64,000 bases of DNA, from the NCBI RefSeq assembly GCF_000769405.2, contig NZ_CP053439.1, positions 4,076,501-4,140,500 on the forward strand, read 5' to 3'. Below are positions 50,404-60,074 of this stretch, piece by piece. Below the pieces are notes generated by a model. That model was given only the letters and a program-made list of their open reading frames with translations, had not been told where the DNA came from and searched no databases. A program made the translations under genes and the position numbers. The stretch comes from Rhizobium brockwellii (GTDB taxonomy: Bacteria; Pseudomonadota; Alphaproteobacteria; Rhizobiales; Rhizobiaceae). Each line of letters opens with the position of its first letter. Position 1 is the first letter of the stretch.

Positions 50404-50919
50404 TTACCGGCTGAGACTGATCGACTGGCCTGTGCTCGTCTGTCCCTGGAAGCGGTTGTCGGCCGTCTTGTAGACGCTGCCGAGCTGGTTGCCCGAGCGG
50501 TCCTTGAGCAGCACCTGCTTGCCGGCGACCTCCCAGGAGCCCATCGCCGTCAGCTCGCCGACACAGCCACGCGTTCCACCGCGCGAACCGCTGCCGAGAT
50601 TGGTGAGCGTCAGGAACATGTCGCAGCTACCGTTGACGCGCCAGCTTCCGACCATCGATTCCTTGGTGATATCGAGCGCATTCGCGGCCATTGCACCAGG
50701 CTCAGCGCCCGGCATCGGCGCCGTCGTCGTCGGCGCCGCCGGAAACTGCGAGCTGCCGGTCGGCGGCGGAAGCTGCCCGCCCTGCACCGAGGGCACCGGC
50801 TGCGCCGTCAACGGCGCCGGGCCGGTACTGGCGTTGGAGCTGTAATCATATGCCGTACGCTGACAACCGGCTAGCGACAGAACCACCACCAGACCTGTCA
50901 TCGCATATCGCAACTGCAT
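50404..50919 (-). CDS. Omp19-like outer-membrane lipoprotein, AprI/Inh protease-inhibitor domain
   Basis: This lipoprotein of 171 residues has a lipobox (VVVLSLAGC; cysteine at about residue 19), a proline/glycine-rich linker, and a C-terminal AprI/Inh-type beta-barrel domain. Its cysteines (GSCDMFLTL and TRGCVGEL) probably form a disulfide. The tail [14 protein letters not shown] and [16 protein letters not shown] closely resembles Brucella Omp19, a protease inhibitor exposed at the outer membrane. Three ATGs follow AGGAG; the third (50919) has the best spacing. Confidence 0.85.
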   Translation of the reverse strand: MQLRYAMTGLVVVLSLAGCQRTAYDYSSNASTGPAPLTAQPVPSVQGGQLPPPTGSSQFPAAPTTTAPMPGAEPGAMAANALDITKESMVGSWRVNGSCDMFLTLTNLGSGSRGGTRGCVGELTAMGSWEVAGKQVLLKDRSGNQLGSVYKTADNRFQGQTSTGQSISLSR

Positions 50920-51055
50920 CATCATACTCCTGAATTCGGCCATCGCCGTAGAGAAACGGGCGTGAGACAAGTCCGATTATCGTAATTCGATTTGGTTAAT
51001 CAAGTCGTGCTGCATAAATTGCCCGTGACAACAACTAACCGAAAAACGATACAGT

Positions 51056-51297
51056 TCAACTGTCCCGCTGCAAAACTTCCTGCACATAGAATTTGTCAGC
51101 AAGGTGTTGAGCGCGTTCATCTCTGTCAGGATCCCTGTCGAACGCGCGCAATGTCCTGGAATAGTGTCTCACCGCTTCTTGCAGAAGGATTGCACCGGGA
51201 CCGATGCGGATGCCCTGTTCGCGCACCGCGACCGGATCTCGGTGACGGCTTCGGGATCGAAGCCGTCGATTCCGCCCTCGGTATGCACGCGGATCAA
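51056..51297 (-). pseudogene. Small frameshifted reading frame directly after sdhB
   Basis: From a TTG overlapping the sdhB stop (51297) the minus strand reads RVHTEGGIDGFDPEAVTEIR with strongly GC-ending codons, then turns into non-protein-like sequence and stops at 51169. A second frame continues from about 51225 with VREQGIRIGPGAILLQEAVR and HYSRTLRAFDRDPDRDERAQ, and stops at 51056. Joined by a one-base shift they give about 80 residues that look like a single protein. It may be a pseudogene, a sequencing error or programmed frameshifting. No family is recognised. Confidence 0.5.
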
Positions 51298-52073
51298 ACC
51301 CGGCGCTCGACCATCATCTTCTTGATTTCGGCGATCGCCTTGGCCGGGTTGAGGCCCTTCGGGCAGGTCTGCGCACAGTTCATGATCGTGTGGCAGCGAT
51401 AGAGGCGGAACGGATCCTCGAGATTGTCGAGGCGCTCGCCGGTCGCCTCGTCTCTGGAATCGATCAGCCAGCGATAGGCCTGCAGCAGAACGGCCGGACC
51501 GAGATATCGGTCGCCATTCCACCAGTAGCTCGGACAGGAGGTCGAGCAGCAGGCGCAGAGGATGCATTCATAAAGGCCGTCGAGCTTCTGCCGGTCCTCA
51601 TGGCTCTGCTTCCACTCCTTGGCCGGCGCCGGCGACACCGTCTTCAGCCATGGCTCGATCGAACGATGCTGGGCATAGAAGTTGGTGAGGTCCGGAACCA
51701 GATCCTTGACGACGGGCAGATGCGGCAGCGGATAGATCTTCACCGCGCCCTTGATATCGTCGAGCCCCTTGGTGCAGGCGAGCGTGTTCGTGCCGTCGAT
51801 ATTCATCGCGCAGGAGCCGCAGATGCCCTCGCGACAGGAACGGCGCAACGTCAGCGTCGGGTCGATCTTGTTCTTGATGTAGAGCAGACCGTCGAGCACC
51901 ATCGGCCCGCAATCGTCGACGTCGATATAGAAGGTGTCGATCGACGGGTTTTGACCGTCGTCCGGGCTCCAGCGGTAGACGCGGAACTCGCGGGTGTTTT
52001 TGGCACCCGCCGGCTTCGGCCAGACCCTGCCTTCGCGCATCTGAGAATTCTTGGGGAGGGCGAGCTCAACCAT
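51294..52073 (-). CDS. sdhB: Succinate dehydrogenase iron-sulfur subunit
   Basis: This 259-residue protein has ligands for three clusters: [2Fe-2S] in [18 protein letters not shown] with LACT, and [4Fe-4S] and [3Fe-4S] in [16 protein letters not shown] and [17 protein letters not shown]. It carries electrons from SdhA to the membrane quinone site. It is the last gene of sdhCDAB, and a broken small reading frame overlaps its stop codon. Confidence 0.97.
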   Translation of the reverse strand: MVELALPKNSQMREGRVWPKPAGAKNTREFRVYRWSPDDGQNPSIDTFYIDVDDCGPMVLDGLLYIKNKIDPTLTLRRSCREGICGSCAMNIDGTNTLACTKGLDDIKGAVKIYPLPHLPVVKDLVPDLTNFYAQHRSIEPWLKTVSPAPAKEWKQSHEDRQKLDGLYECILCACCSTSCPSYWWNGDRYLGPAVLLQAYRWLIDSRDEATGERLDNLEDPFRLYRCHTIMNCAQTCPKGLNPAKAIAEIKKMMVERRV

Positions 52074-52091
52074 ATCAGGTTCCTCTTGAGA

Positions 52092-53933
52092 TCAGTACAC
52101 GCGAGCCTTCGGCTCGATCTTGTGCGGATCGATGCCTTCGGCAATGAGCTCGGTGTGAACAGGACGATAGTCGAGTTTCACATCGCCTGCCTCGTTCACC
52201 CAGGCGAGTGTGTGCTTGCGCCAGTTGACGTCGTCGCGGCCGGCGAATGCACCCTCGGTATAGTCTTCGCGGGCATGCGAACCGCGGCTCTCCTTACGGG
52301 CCTCGGCGCCGTAGATCGTCGTGATGGCGTTGGCCATCAGGTTCTGCAGCTCAAGCGTTTCCACGAGGTCGGAGTTCCAGATCATCGAGCGGTCGGTGAC
52401 CTTGATGTCCTTCATCTCGCCCCAGATTGCCGAGATGCGCCGGCAACCCGACTCCAGCGATTCCTGCGTGCGGAACACCGCGGCGTCTTCCTGCATGGCG
52501 CGCTGCATCTTCTCGCGCAGTTCCGCCGTCGGCGTGCCGCCGCTGGCATGACGCAGACCGTCGAAGCGGTCCATGATCTTGTCGCAGGCTGCGACGTTGA
52601 GATGCGGGATCGGCGCTGCGCGGTCGATCACCTCGCCGGCGCGGATCGCAGCGGCGCGGCCGAAGACCACGAGGTCGATCAGCGAGTTGGAGCCGAGACG
52701 GTTGGCGCCGTGCACCGAGGCACAGCCGGCCTCGCCCACAGCCATCAGGCCGGGGATGATCCGTTCCGGATTGGCACCGTCGGCGTTCAGCACTTCGCCC
52801 CAATAATTCGTGGGAATGCCGCCCATATTGTAGTGAACGGTCGGCAGAACCGGGATCGGTTCGCGCGTGACGTCGACACCGGCGAAGATTTTGGCGCTCT
52901 CGGAAATCCCCGGCAGGCGTTCATGAAGAACGGCCGGATCGAGATGGTCGAGATGCAGGAAGATGTGGTCCTTCGCCTTGCCGACACCGCGGCCTTCGCG
53001 GATTTCCAGCGTCATGCAGCGCGAAACGACGTCGCGCGAGGCAAGGTCCTTGGCCGAAGGGGCGTAACGCTCCATGAAGCGCTCGCCCTCGGAGTTGACG
53101 AGGTAACCGCCTTCGCCGCGCGCGCCTTCGGTGATCAGACAGCCCGAACCATAGATGCCGGTCGGGTGGAACTGGACGAATTCCATGTCCTGCAGCGGCA
53201 GGCCGGCACGCGCCACCATGCCGCCGCCGTCGCCGGTGCAGGTATGGGCAGACGTTGCCGAGAAATAGGCGCGGCCGTAGCCGCCGGTCGCCAGCACCAC
53301 CATCTTGGCGGCGAAGCGATGGATCGTACCGTCATCGAGGCACCAGGCGATGACGCCGGTGCAGCGGCTGCCATCTTCCGACATGATCAGGTCGAGCGCG
53401 AAGTACTCGATGAAGAATTCCGCATTGTTGCGTAGCGACTGGCCGTAGAGCGTATGCAGGATGGCATGGCCGGTCCGGTCGGCAACGGCGCAGGTGCGCT
53501 GTACCGGCGGGCCTTCACCGTAATTCTGCATGTGGCCGCCGAACGGGCGCTGATAGATCTTGCCTTCCTCGTTACGCGAGAACGGCACACCGTAATGCTC
53601 GAGCTCATAGACCGCCTTTGGCGCTTCCATGGTGAGATACTGCATGGCGTCGACGTCGCCGAGCCAGTCGGAGCCCTTGACGGTGTCGTAGAGGTGCCAC
53701 TGCCAGCTATCCGGCGTCATGTTGCGCAGCGAAGCGGCGATGCCGCCCTGGGCCGCGACCGTATGCGAGCGGGTCGGGAATACCTTGGTGATGCAGGCCG
53801 TGCGGAAACCCTGCTCGGCCATGCCGAGCGTGGCGCGCAGCCCGGCGCCGCCGGCGCCGACGACGATCACGTCGTAGGAGTGATCGACATACTTGTAGGC
53901 CTTGCCATTCTGGGCGGGTGAAGTCGGTGCCAT
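52092..53933 (-). CDS. sdhA: Succinate dehydrogenase flavoprotein subunit
   Basis: This 613-residue protein has the FAD-binding [16 protein letters not shown], the covalent-FAD histidine in [14 protein letters not shown], the substrate-site HPTGIYGSG region and the C-terminal [18 protein letters not shown]. It oxidises succinate to fumarate at the cytoplasmic face. It lies six bases after sdhD and 18 before sdhB. Confidence 0.98.
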   Translation of the reverse strand: MAPTSPAQNGKAYKYVDHSYDVIVVGAGGAGLRATLGMAEQGFRTACITKVFPTRSHTVAAQGGIAASLRNMTPDSWQWHLYDTVKGSDWLGDVDAMQYLTMEAPKAVYELEHYGVPFSRNEEGKIYQRPFGGHMQNYGEGPPVQRTCAVADRTGHAILHTLYGQSLRNNAEFFIEYFALDLIMSEDGSRCTGVIAWCLDDGTIHRFAAKMVVLATGGYGRAYFSATSAHTCTGDGGGMVARAGLPLQDMEFVQFHPTGIYGSGCLITEGARGEGGYLVNSEGERFMERYAPSAKDLASRDVVSRCMTLEIREGRGVGKAKDHIFLHLDHLDPAVLHERLPGISESAKIFAGVDVTREPIPVLPTVHYNMGGIPTNYWGEVLNADGANPERIIPGLMAVGEAGCASVHGANRLGSNSLIDLVVFGRAAAIRAGEVIDRAAPIPHLNVAACDKIMDRFDGLRHASGGTPTAELREKMQRAMQEDAAVFRTQESLESGCRRISAIWGEMKDIKVTDRSMIWNSDLVETLELQNLMANAITTIYGAEARKESRGSHAREDYTEGAFAGRDDVNWRKHTLAWVNEAGDVKLDYRPVHTELIAEGIDPHKIEPKARVY

Positions 53934-53939
53934 ATCAGC

Positions 53940-54320
53940 TTATCCTACGAATGCGATTTTCAGAATGGCGAAGAGACAGAGGCCGGCAATCAGGATCGCA
54001 AAGAACGTGTTCAGCATCAGGAGAACGATCTTGCCGAATTCGCCATGCACGTAATCCTCGATGATGACCTGCATGCCGAGTTTCATGTGGATGACACCGG
54101 AGATCACCATCAGCCCCATGACCACGGCGACAAAGGGGTTCGACAGCGCGCGAACCACATCCGCATAGGGCGCGCCGGCATAGGCGAGCATGAAGAAGAC
54201 GAAGAAGAGGATGAGCGGAACATTGGCGACGGCCGTCAGCCGCTGGCGCCAGAAATGATCCGTTCCTTCCTTGGCGGAGCCGAGCCCGCGAACCTTGCCG
54301 AGGGGGGTGCGCATATCCAT
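53940..54320 (-). CDS. sdhD: Succinate dehydrogenase membrane anchor subunit
   Basis: This 126-residue protein has three transmembrane helices. Its haem/quinone region is [20 protein letters not shown], near residue 75, typical of alphaproteobacterial SdhD. It anchors SdhAB together with SdhC. The gene lies between sdhC and sdhA. Confidence 0.95.
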   Translation of the reverse strand: MDMRTPLGKVRGLGSAKEGTDHFWRQRLTAVANVPLILFFVFFMLAYAGAPYADVVRALSNPFVAVVMGLMVISGVIHMKLGMQVIIEDYVHGEFGKIVLLMLNTFFAILIAGLCLFAILKIAFVG

Positions 54321-54330
54321 GAGAGGGCCT

Positions 54331-54726
54331 TCAGAAGCGAATGAGGAAGCCGATCACCCAGACCAGCACGGTCAGACAGAGCGACCCGATGATGTTGGCG
54401 ATGGCGAGCTTGGTCGAGAACTCTTTCCCGAACCCATAACCGAGATCCCACATGAAGTGGCGGAAGCCGCCGAGCATGTGGTGCAGCAGCGCCCAGGTAT
54501 AGCCGAGAAGCACGAGCTTGCCGAGAAGGCTGCCGAGCACCCAGTTGGCCCAGTCATAGGAGCCCTGGCCGCTTGCCGCCGCGATCAGCCACCAGGCGAC
54601 GAGCAGCGTGCCGACATAGAGCGCGCCACCGGTAATGCGGTGGACGATGGACATGACCATGGTGGGAATAGGCTTGTAGATTTGCAGATGCGGCGATAGG
54701 GGCCGGTTATTTGTCACGTTCGCCAT
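54331..54726 (-). CDS. sdhC: Succinate dehydrogenase cytochrome b556 subunit
   Basis: This 131-residue protein has the signature [20 protein letters not shown] and a second HRITGG motif near residue 30. Three transmembrane helices follow, with the haem-ligand histidine in [15 protein letters not shown]. The ATG at 54726 has GAGG upstream. It is the first gene of sdhCDAB. Confidence 0.95.
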   Translation of the reverse strand: MANVTNNRPLSPHLQIYKPIPTMVMSIVHRITGGALYVGTLLVAWWLIAAASGQGSYDWANWVLGSLLGKLVLLGYTWALLHHMLGGFRHFMWDLGYGFGKEFSTKLAIANIIGSLCLTVLVWVIGFLIRF

Positions 54727-55041
54727 CAGAACCTCGCGGCGGCTTCTCTGCGCTCCCGGATTTCGGAGCATGCTCAGTCAACCACACGAATGACAAAATT
54801 CTCTGTGTGCGTTGCATCAATTGCGACGTTTAATCACCGGGAACGCCGACGACAAGCACAATCGCTGTCTGCTTTTAATTTAATCGATTCGCGTTACCGG
54901 GAAGTTTGCAGGCTAACAAAACTGGTCTTTTCCGCTCAAATTTTGAGCCGGTTGTCCGACCTGAATGGACAAGCTCCGGCTTTTGGCGCAATCTGGCGTT
55001 AACGATTTGTTAAGGATCGGAATTCCGGAGGCCGGCCACCC
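54727..55041. other. Intergenic region carrying the sdh promoter
   Basis: This 315-base AT-rich gap separates sdhC (minus) from a secreted-protein gene (plus). It must contain at least two promoters. On the minus strand TTGTCG and TAAACG with a 17-base spacer (about 54830-54860) are only weak candidates. GGAGG near 55026 is the ribosome-binding site of the plus-strand gene. No repeat element or RNA gene is visible here. Confidence 0.4.
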
Positions 55042-55530
55042 ATGTTTCGCAGTCTGTCCGCAGTCACCTTGCTTACCCTGTCCGCGCTAGCCGCATTTCC
55101 CGCCGAAGCCGGCGACCGCCGTCATGATCGTCGCTTTTCCGACCACCGCCAAGCTTTTCATGGCGGACTGCTTCTCGGCGAACGTGTAAACTGGCGCAAT
55201 CGCGGCATCCGTTTCGACAATGCCTATCGAAATCGGAACCGCAAAGAACGGATGCCGTTCCTGAAACAGTTTTCATCGCCGGCGACCAATCGCGTCGCCC
55301 GCAACAATCTCATCGTCGTCCTACCCCAGGCGCAGGGCGGCGGCGACACCTACGCCGGCACGTCTTACGTCTATCAGGCCGATGGCGGAACCTATGTCGG
55401 CGGCGAGCGCTACGGCTTCTATCCTCCCGCGCGGCCTGAGCCGCTAGCCCCGAAAGCAAAGGTCATCGATATCGCAGTACAGGACGATCCCTGCTCCTAT
55501 GAGGCCAATGTCTGCGTCATCCGTCCTTAG
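55042..55530 (+). CDS. Small secreted protein of unknown function
   Basis: This 162-residue protein has a clear signal peptide (MFRSLSAVTLLTLSALAAFPAEA). The mature start is rich in Arg, Asp and His (GDRRHDRRFSDHR), followed by tyrosine/glycine-rich sequence (YVYQADGGTYVGGERYGFYP). Two cysteines near the end (CSYEANVC) may form a disulfide. The TAG stop is the first triplet of a RIME-like element. No family is recognised. Confidence 0.72.
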   Translation: MFRSLSAVTLLTLSALAAFPAEAGDRRHDRRFSDHRQAFHGGLLLGERVNWRNRGIRFDNAYRNRNRKERMPFLKQFSSPATNRVARNNLIVVLPQAQGGGDTYAGTSYVYQADGGTYVGGERYGFYPPARPEPLAPKAKVIDIAVQDDPCSYEANVCVIRP

Positions 55531-55637
55531 AGCATGTCGCACAAAAGTGTGCCGCGGTTTTGCGACAACGACATGCGTAGAAACAAAGACCTAAAGCGCG
55601 GGGAGCGAATCTGAAAGATCGCGACGCGCTTTAGAGC
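55528..55637. repeat. RIME-like element, family III
   Basis: TAGAGCATGTCGCACAAAAG with GCGACAACGACATGC, followed by CTAAAGCGCGGGGAGCG with CGCGACGCGCTTTAG. This is the same two-palindrome plan as at 34543-34651. Its first bases are the TAG stop codon of the preceding gene. Confidence 0.78.
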
Positions 55638-55658
55638 AGGATGACGAATGCAGGCGGC

Positions 55659-56063
55659 TCAAATTTGCCCGGCCCCACTCTTTCGCGACGCGGCTACGTC
55701 GATACGGATGGCGCACATCGGCGGGAGGTTTTTGTCCTCAAACGTCGCCCGCCGTGGCGTTCCGCTATCCGGCATCCAAGCATCCCAGGCTCTGTTCATT
55801 TCCTCGAATGAGGCAAGGTCCCTGAGCCAGATGTTGGCGAGAATGATCTCTGACTTGTCGGTACCTTCGCGCAGCAGCATGTCATCGATGCGCTCCAGTA
55901 TTTCGTTGGTCTGCGCCGTCACGCTCGCTCCCCTCGTCAGGTTTGCGACCTGGCCGGGCAGATAGGCGGCATCTGCGAGGAGAGTTTCGTCAACTTTGGC
56001 TTGCCCCATCATCGTATTCGCAGACTTCCATGAAAGCTTGAGATTGGGTCGTCGACCCTTCAT
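55659..56063 (-). CDS. RidA/YjgF-family protein
   Basis: This 134-residue RidA-like protein (YLPGQVA and CAIRIDVAA, whose arginine is the residue needed for imine hydrolysis in RidA) could destroy reactive enamine or imine intermediates of amino-acid metabolism. It lies on the same strand as the LysR gene and the PotABCD-like transporter and may belong to that nitrogen-compound cluster. The N-terminal start is uncertain, as no ribosome-binding site is evident. Confidence 0.75.
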   Translation of the reverse strand: MKGRRPNLKLSWKSANTMMGQAKVDETLLADAAYLPGQVANLTRGASVTAQTNEILERIDDMLLREGTDKSEIILANIWLRDLASFEEMNRAWDAWMPDSGTPRRATFEDKNLPPMCAIRIDVAASRKSGAGQI

Positions 56064-56148
56064 GGATCACGATGGGGCTTCGCTCGCCACTCCGGTAGAG
56101 GGAATTATATTGACCCGATATAATGGAAGCTGAACGCTCCTAGAACAG

Positions 56149-56193
56149 GATGTCGTCCGAAAACCGATCACACTTTTCGGCATCATGCTCTAG
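56149..56193. repeat. RIME-like element, family I, shortened copy
   Basis: TAGAACAGGATGTCGTCCGAAAA, then CACACTTTTCGGCATCATGCTCTAG. The left arm starts like the first palindrome and switches to the second, so it looks like an internal deletion joining the two parts. Its right-hand CTA (56190-56192) is the TAG stop codon of the adjacent LysR gene. Confidence 0.78.
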
Positions 56194-57047
56194 CTGGACA
56201 ATATGGCGGTATGCCGCGAAATGAAGTCCACAAGATAGCGCGCGCCTTCGGCCGTCTCGGATTGAGCATACAGGCCGATCTCGATGCGCACCGGACCGGG
56301 CAGGTCCGCCGATCGGTCAAGCGTCCGGCAGCCCTCCGGTTTCGTCGTGAGCATCATTGGCGCGATACCGATGCCGACGCGAACCGCGGTCGCCATGGCC
56401 ACCAGCGTCGATGCGACGCACGCCGTCTTCCACTTGATGTTCCGCTGGGACAGAGCCGCAATCGTCGGAAGCGTCCAGGGACACTCCTCTTCGAACATGA
56501 TGATGGGAAGCGGTTTTTCCGTATCCGCCACAAAGTCGGATCTGACCGTCCACATCAAATATTCGGTCCAGATCAGGGTCGGCTTTCGCGAAAGGCAGGT
56601 GATGTCGCAAACCACGAGATCCAGCTTCCTGTCTTCAAACAGGCTAGCGAGGCGGCGATTCGGCTCGACGATGATATCGATCTCGACCTTCGGGTTCTGG
56701 GCTCTGAAGGCACTAAGAATGTCGATCAGGTGACCGGCTGCGAAGTCCTCAACGACGCCGAGGCGAATGCGATCCTCGATCATCTTGCCTGTCAGCCTTT
56801 TCCCGACCTCGTCGCTGAGGGCGACCATTTCGCGGGCATATGCCAGCATGATCTGCCCATGGCTCGTCAGCTCGAGGCCCTTTGACGAACGCGAAAACAG
56901 CGTAACGCCGACAAGCTCCTCCAGCTTGCGGATCTGCATGCTCACGGCCGCCTGCGTTCTGTTCAGCTTGACGGCTGCTCCATTGACGGTGCCGATCTCC
57001 GCGACGGTCAGAAATGCACGAAGCAGATACGAATCAAGATCAAGCAT
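56190..57047 (-). CDS. LysR-family transcriptional regulator of the polyamine/guanidino-like cluster
   Basis: This 285-residue LysR protein has an N-terminal helix-turn-helix (LRAFLTVAEIGTVNGAAVKL, then RTQAAVSMQIRKLEEL) and an effector-binding domain. I chose the ATG at 57047; ATG 57059 and an upstream start at 57125 are in frame. It is followed by RidA and preceded by a PotABCD-like transporter on the same strand. The TAG stop comes from a RIME-like element. Confidence 0.8.
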   Translation of the reverse strand: MLDLDSYLLRAFLTVAEIGTVNGAAVKLNRTQAAVSMQIRKLEELVGVTLFSRSSKGLELTSHGQIMLAYAREMVALSDEVGKRLTGKMIEDRIRLGVVEDFAAGHLIDILSAFRAQNPKVEIDIIVEPNRRLASLFEDRKLDLVVCDITCLSRKPTLIWTEYLMWTVRSDFVADTEKPLPIIMFEEECPWTLPTIAALSQRNIKWKTACVASTLVAMATAVRVGIGIAPMMLTTKPEGCRTLDRSADLPGPVRIEIGLYAQSETAEGARYLVDFISRHTAILSS

Positions 57048-57190
57048 CAGAAGCCGCATTCCATACTTTGTGACGCTCGAGAGCCAAGAGCCTCTCTGCC
57101 CGTAAGTGGATATTGGACGAACCATGTCCTTCCGGCAACTGGTGACCCTTAGCCCGGGCGCAGCATAGGCTGCACCCCATCAATGCCAGC

Positions 57191-58255
57191 CTATCGCGCG
57201 AACAGAACGCATGCCTCGGGCGGAATGGAAACGCTGATCTCCTGCCCGCGAGCGAATGCTATGTCCGGACGGTTCGGGCAAGCCGAGATTATCCGGTCGC
57301 CACTGACGAGGTCCAGAACGACATGCCTGAAGGCACCGAGTGTCACGACGTCGGCAACGCGTCCGGTCATGGCTCCGGCAGCCGGAGCGCCGGACGATAT
57401 CTCGACGCTTTCCGGCCTCACGCAAATCTCGGCGGCACCTGAAAGACTTGCCGTGGACACGACCGGAAACTCCCAGCCGGATTCGGAGCGAAATTTCCGG
57501 GCCGTTCCGCCCGCGGCCGAAATCGAGCCGTGAATCCAATTCGTCCGACCCATGAAATCGGCGACGAAACGCGAGTCTGGACGCCAATACACATCATCCG
57601 GCTTGCCGGATTGCATGATTGCCCCGCGGTTCATCACGAATATACGCTCTCCCAGGCTCATCGCCTCCTCCTGGTCGTGGGTTACCACGATGGCGGTCGA
57701 GCCGACTGCGGCGAGCACATCCTTCAATTCGGTGCGCAGCTCATGCCGAAGTTTGGCGTCGAGGGCCGACAGGGGCTCATCCAGAAGAACGAGGCTTGGA
57801 TGGGTGGCGAGCGCCCGCGCAAGCGCAACACGCTGCTGTTGGCCGCCGCTCAACTGGTGCGGCCGCCGCTGTCCGAAACCGACGAGCCGAACGAGCTCAA
57901 GCATCTCCGCAATGCGGCGCGGTATCTGCCCCGGCGGATGGTTGCGATGGCGAAGTCCGTAGCCGATGTTCTGTTCGACGGTCATATGCGGGAAAAGAGC
58001 GTAGTGCTGAAACAGCAGCCCGACATTGCGCTCATAGGGTTTCAATCCGGCCATCGGCTCGCCATCGATCAAGATCGAGCCTTTGTCGGGCCGCTCGAAT
58101 CCGGCAATGAGCCGAAGAATGGTGGTCTTGCCGCAGCCGCTCGGTCCAAGCAGTGCGATTGTTTCACCTGGGTTCACAGAGAAGGAGATATCACCGAGGG
58201 CAACAGTTTCGCCGAAGCGCTTGCTGACCCCTCGAAATTCCACGGCAGAAATCAT
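57191..58255 (-). CDS. PotA-like ABC transporter ATP-binding protein
   Basis: This 354-residue ATPase has Walker A GPSGCGKTTIL, signature LSGGQQQRVALARAL, Walker B LVLLDEPLSALD and switch VTHDQEEAMSLG. A C-terminal TOBE-type domain (about 270-350) is typical of spermidine/putrescine, iron and sulfate importers. It is the last gene of a four-gene transporter operon. Confidence 0.86.
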   Translation of the reverse strand: MISAVEFRGVSKRFGETVALGDISFSVNPGETIALLGPSGCGKTTILRLIAGFERPDKGSILIDGEPMAGLKPYERNVGLLFQHYALFPHMTVEQNIGYGLRHRNHPPGQIPRRIAEMLELVRLVGFGQRRPHQLSGGQQQRVALARALATHPSLVLLDEPLSALDAKLRHELRTELKDVLAAVGSTAIVVTHDQEEAMSLGERIFVMNRGAIMQSGKPDDVYWRPDSRFVADFMGRTNWIHGSISAAGGTARKFRSESGWEFPVVSTASLSGAAEICVRPESVEISSGAPAAGAMTGRVADVVTLGAFRHVVLDLVSGDRIISACPNRPDIAFARGQEISVSIPPEACVLFAR

Positions 58256-58265
58256 CGTATTGTCC

Positions 58266-59105
58266 TCATGAACGAAACAGGCCTTGGCCGACGACAGTGT
58301 CGAAACCCACGACACGGTCCAGCACGACGATCAGCAACGCAGTGACGGCAATCAGGACCACGGCCGCCGCAGCGATCGTCAGATCGAAAGCCGCGCGCAT
58401 GTTGCTGACCAGCGTAACAGGCAAGGTCGTTGCGGACGGATCGCTCAGAAACAGACTGATCGATACGTCATCCATCGAAATTGCGAAGGCGAAGATCGCG
58501 CCGGTGACGACGCCCGTCCGCATGAGCGGCAGGGTAATGGTCCAGAAGGCCTGGCGCTCGGTGGCGCCGAGAACCATTGCGGCCTCCGTCAATCGTTGGT
58601 CGCTGCCGAGAAGGCTGGCGAGACTGGTCCTTATGCAATAGGGCAACGTCACGATCACGTGGCCGAGCAGCAGGCGCGCCATACCATTTGTGATACCGGC
58701 CTTGGAAAGGAAAAGCAGCAGACCGAATCCAATGACAACAGGCGGGACGATGAGTGGCGAGAGAAAGGCCGAAGTCAGCGCTGCCTTTCCTGGAAAATTG
58801 CCCCGGGCAAGACCGACAGCCGCCGCAGTTCCGATCGTGACGGACAGAACCGTCGTGAATACCGCCAAGATGAGGCTGGTGCGCAGGCTGGTAAGGATAT
58901 CCGCCTGGGAGACGAGCCGTTCGAACCAGTGAAGCGACAAGGCAGGTGGCGGCATCGGGCCGAGGTAGGTCCTGGCGTCGAAAGCCATGACGCATGTTAT
59001 CACCAACGGGATGGCGAGGAATGCCAATCCAAGGCCGATGACACCGTAGGCAAGGGATCCGGCGATCCGGTCTCCGGTTCTCGCTGCAAGAGACTGTATG
59101 TTCAT
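58266..59105 (-). CDS. PotC-like ABC transporter permease
   Basis: This 279-residue permease has six hydrophobic segments and the EAA loop EAAMVLGATERQAFWTITLPL near residue 180. The ATG at 59105 overlaps the stop codon of the first permease (ATGA); longer in-frame starts would run through that gene. It pairs with the PotB-like protein. Confidence 0.86.
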   Translation of the reverse strand: MNIQSLAARTGDRIAGSLAYGVIGLGLAFLAIPLVITCVMAFDARTYLGPMPPPALSLHWFERLVSQADILTSLRTSLILAVFTTVLSVTIGTAAAVGLARGNFPGKAALTSAFLSPLIVPPVVIGFGLLLFLSKAGITNGMARLLLGHVIVTLPYCIRTSLASLLGSDQRLTEAAMVLGATERQAFWTITLPLMRTGVVTGAIFAFAISMDDVSISLFLSDPSATTLPVTLVSNMRAAFDLTIAAAAVVLIAVTALLIVVLDRVVGFDTVVGQGLFRS

Positions 59106-59986
59106 CGGGAAACCCTCCGCGCCTGCGCAAACGTTATGACAGCGACGACCGCCAACGCCACGGCAAGCATCACGAGCGAGATCGCTGCGCCGCTCGGATA
59201 GTTGGCGATATCGCTGAACCGGGTGTAGATGACGTTCGACATGAAAAGCACCCTGCCCCTCCCGAGCACCATCGGAATGACGAAGGCGCTGATCGCGAAA
59301 GTCAGCGACACAAGCGTGCTTGAGATCAGAGCCGGGAAGCTCAGGGGAAGCGTGATCGACAGATGGGCTTTCCATCCCGGTGCGCCGAGCGACTGGGCCG
59401 CATCGAGCAGACGCGGATCGATCGATTGCATCGCGCCAATCAGCGTCAGCGTTGCGACCGGTATGATCGAGTGAACCAAACCCGCAATAACGACGATATT
59501 AATATATTCGCGGCTGTTGGGAGAAAGGCCCAGTGTCAAGAGGAAGGGTCGGAAGATGCCGACCGACCCGAAGGTCAGCTCGATTGCGTACGTCTTGATC
59601 AGGACGCTGGAAAGAACAAGCGTAATCAAGAAGCCGAGGGTGAGCGTGCGCATCCGCGGTGAAATGCGCCGCACGATGAAATAGGCCAGCGGGAATGCCA
59701 CAAGCTGGCCGATGATCGCGGCAACTCCGCCAATCCAGAAGGTCGTCAGCAGGACGCTTGCAAACGCCTGGTTTGCAAGCTCGTAATAGTTTTGAACCGT
59801 TGCCGCGGCATTTTCCACGGAGCCGACGCGCCCCGGCGTAAACTCCTTCAAGCTTTCGATTGCCAGATTGATGAGCGGTGACAGAAAACCGAATGCGAAC
59901 ACCAGCAGGGCTGGCCCGAGCGTCAGGGCAGCATCTCGGCGATCCGGAATTGAAATGGCAACGGGTTGCCGCCTTACCTTGGTCAT
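59102..59986 (-). CDS. PotB-like ABC transporter permease
   Basis: This 294-residue permease has six transmembrane helices and the EAA-type loop LLDAAQSLGAPGWKAHLSIT near residue 190. It lies downstream of the binding-protein gene, from which it is separated by 88 bases that include a hairpin. Its cargo is probably a polyamine or another cationic nitrogen compound. Confidence 0.86.
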   Translation of the reverse strand: MTKVRRQPVAISIPDRRDAALTLGPALLVFAFGFLSPLINLAIESLKEFTPGRVGSVENAAATVQNYYELANQAFASVLLTTFWIGGVAAIIGQLVAFPLAYFIVRRISPRMRTLTLGFLITLVLSSVLIKTYAIELTFGSVGIFRPFLLTLGLSPNSREYINIVVIAGLVHSIIPVATLTLIGAMQSIDPRLLDAAQSLGAPGWKAHLSITLPLSFPALISSTLVSLTFAISAFVIPMVLGRGRVLFMSNVIYTRFSDIANYPSGAAISLVMLAVALAVVAVITFAQARRVSR

Positions 59987-60030
59987 GATGGAACAGCCTT
60001 TTCCTCGCCCTTGCGGGCCATGAGAAAGGG

Positions 60031-60061
60031 AGGTTGTCGAAGCCCGCGCCTACGACAACCT
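60031..60061 (-). other. Intercistronic hairpin after the PotD-like gene
   Basis: AGGTTGTCG (60031-60039) and CGACAACCT (60053-60061) form a perfect nine-base-pair stem with a 13-base loop. It lies between the binding-protein gene and the first permease gene, the same place as the hairpin in the Opp-type operon at 22337. It probably favours binding-protein expression. Confidence 0.55.
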
Positions 60062-60074
60062 GCCGCGAGGTGTC

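Noticed and set aside
51104..51325. 73-codon plus-strand frame downstream of sdhB as a gene
   Set aside because: The minus-strand frames in the same place have better codon usage and a coupled start; the plus frame has no ribosome-binding site.
51390..53435. 681-codon plus-strand open frame opposite sdhB and sdhA
   Set aside because: It spans two conserved genes on the other strand and shows no family motifs.
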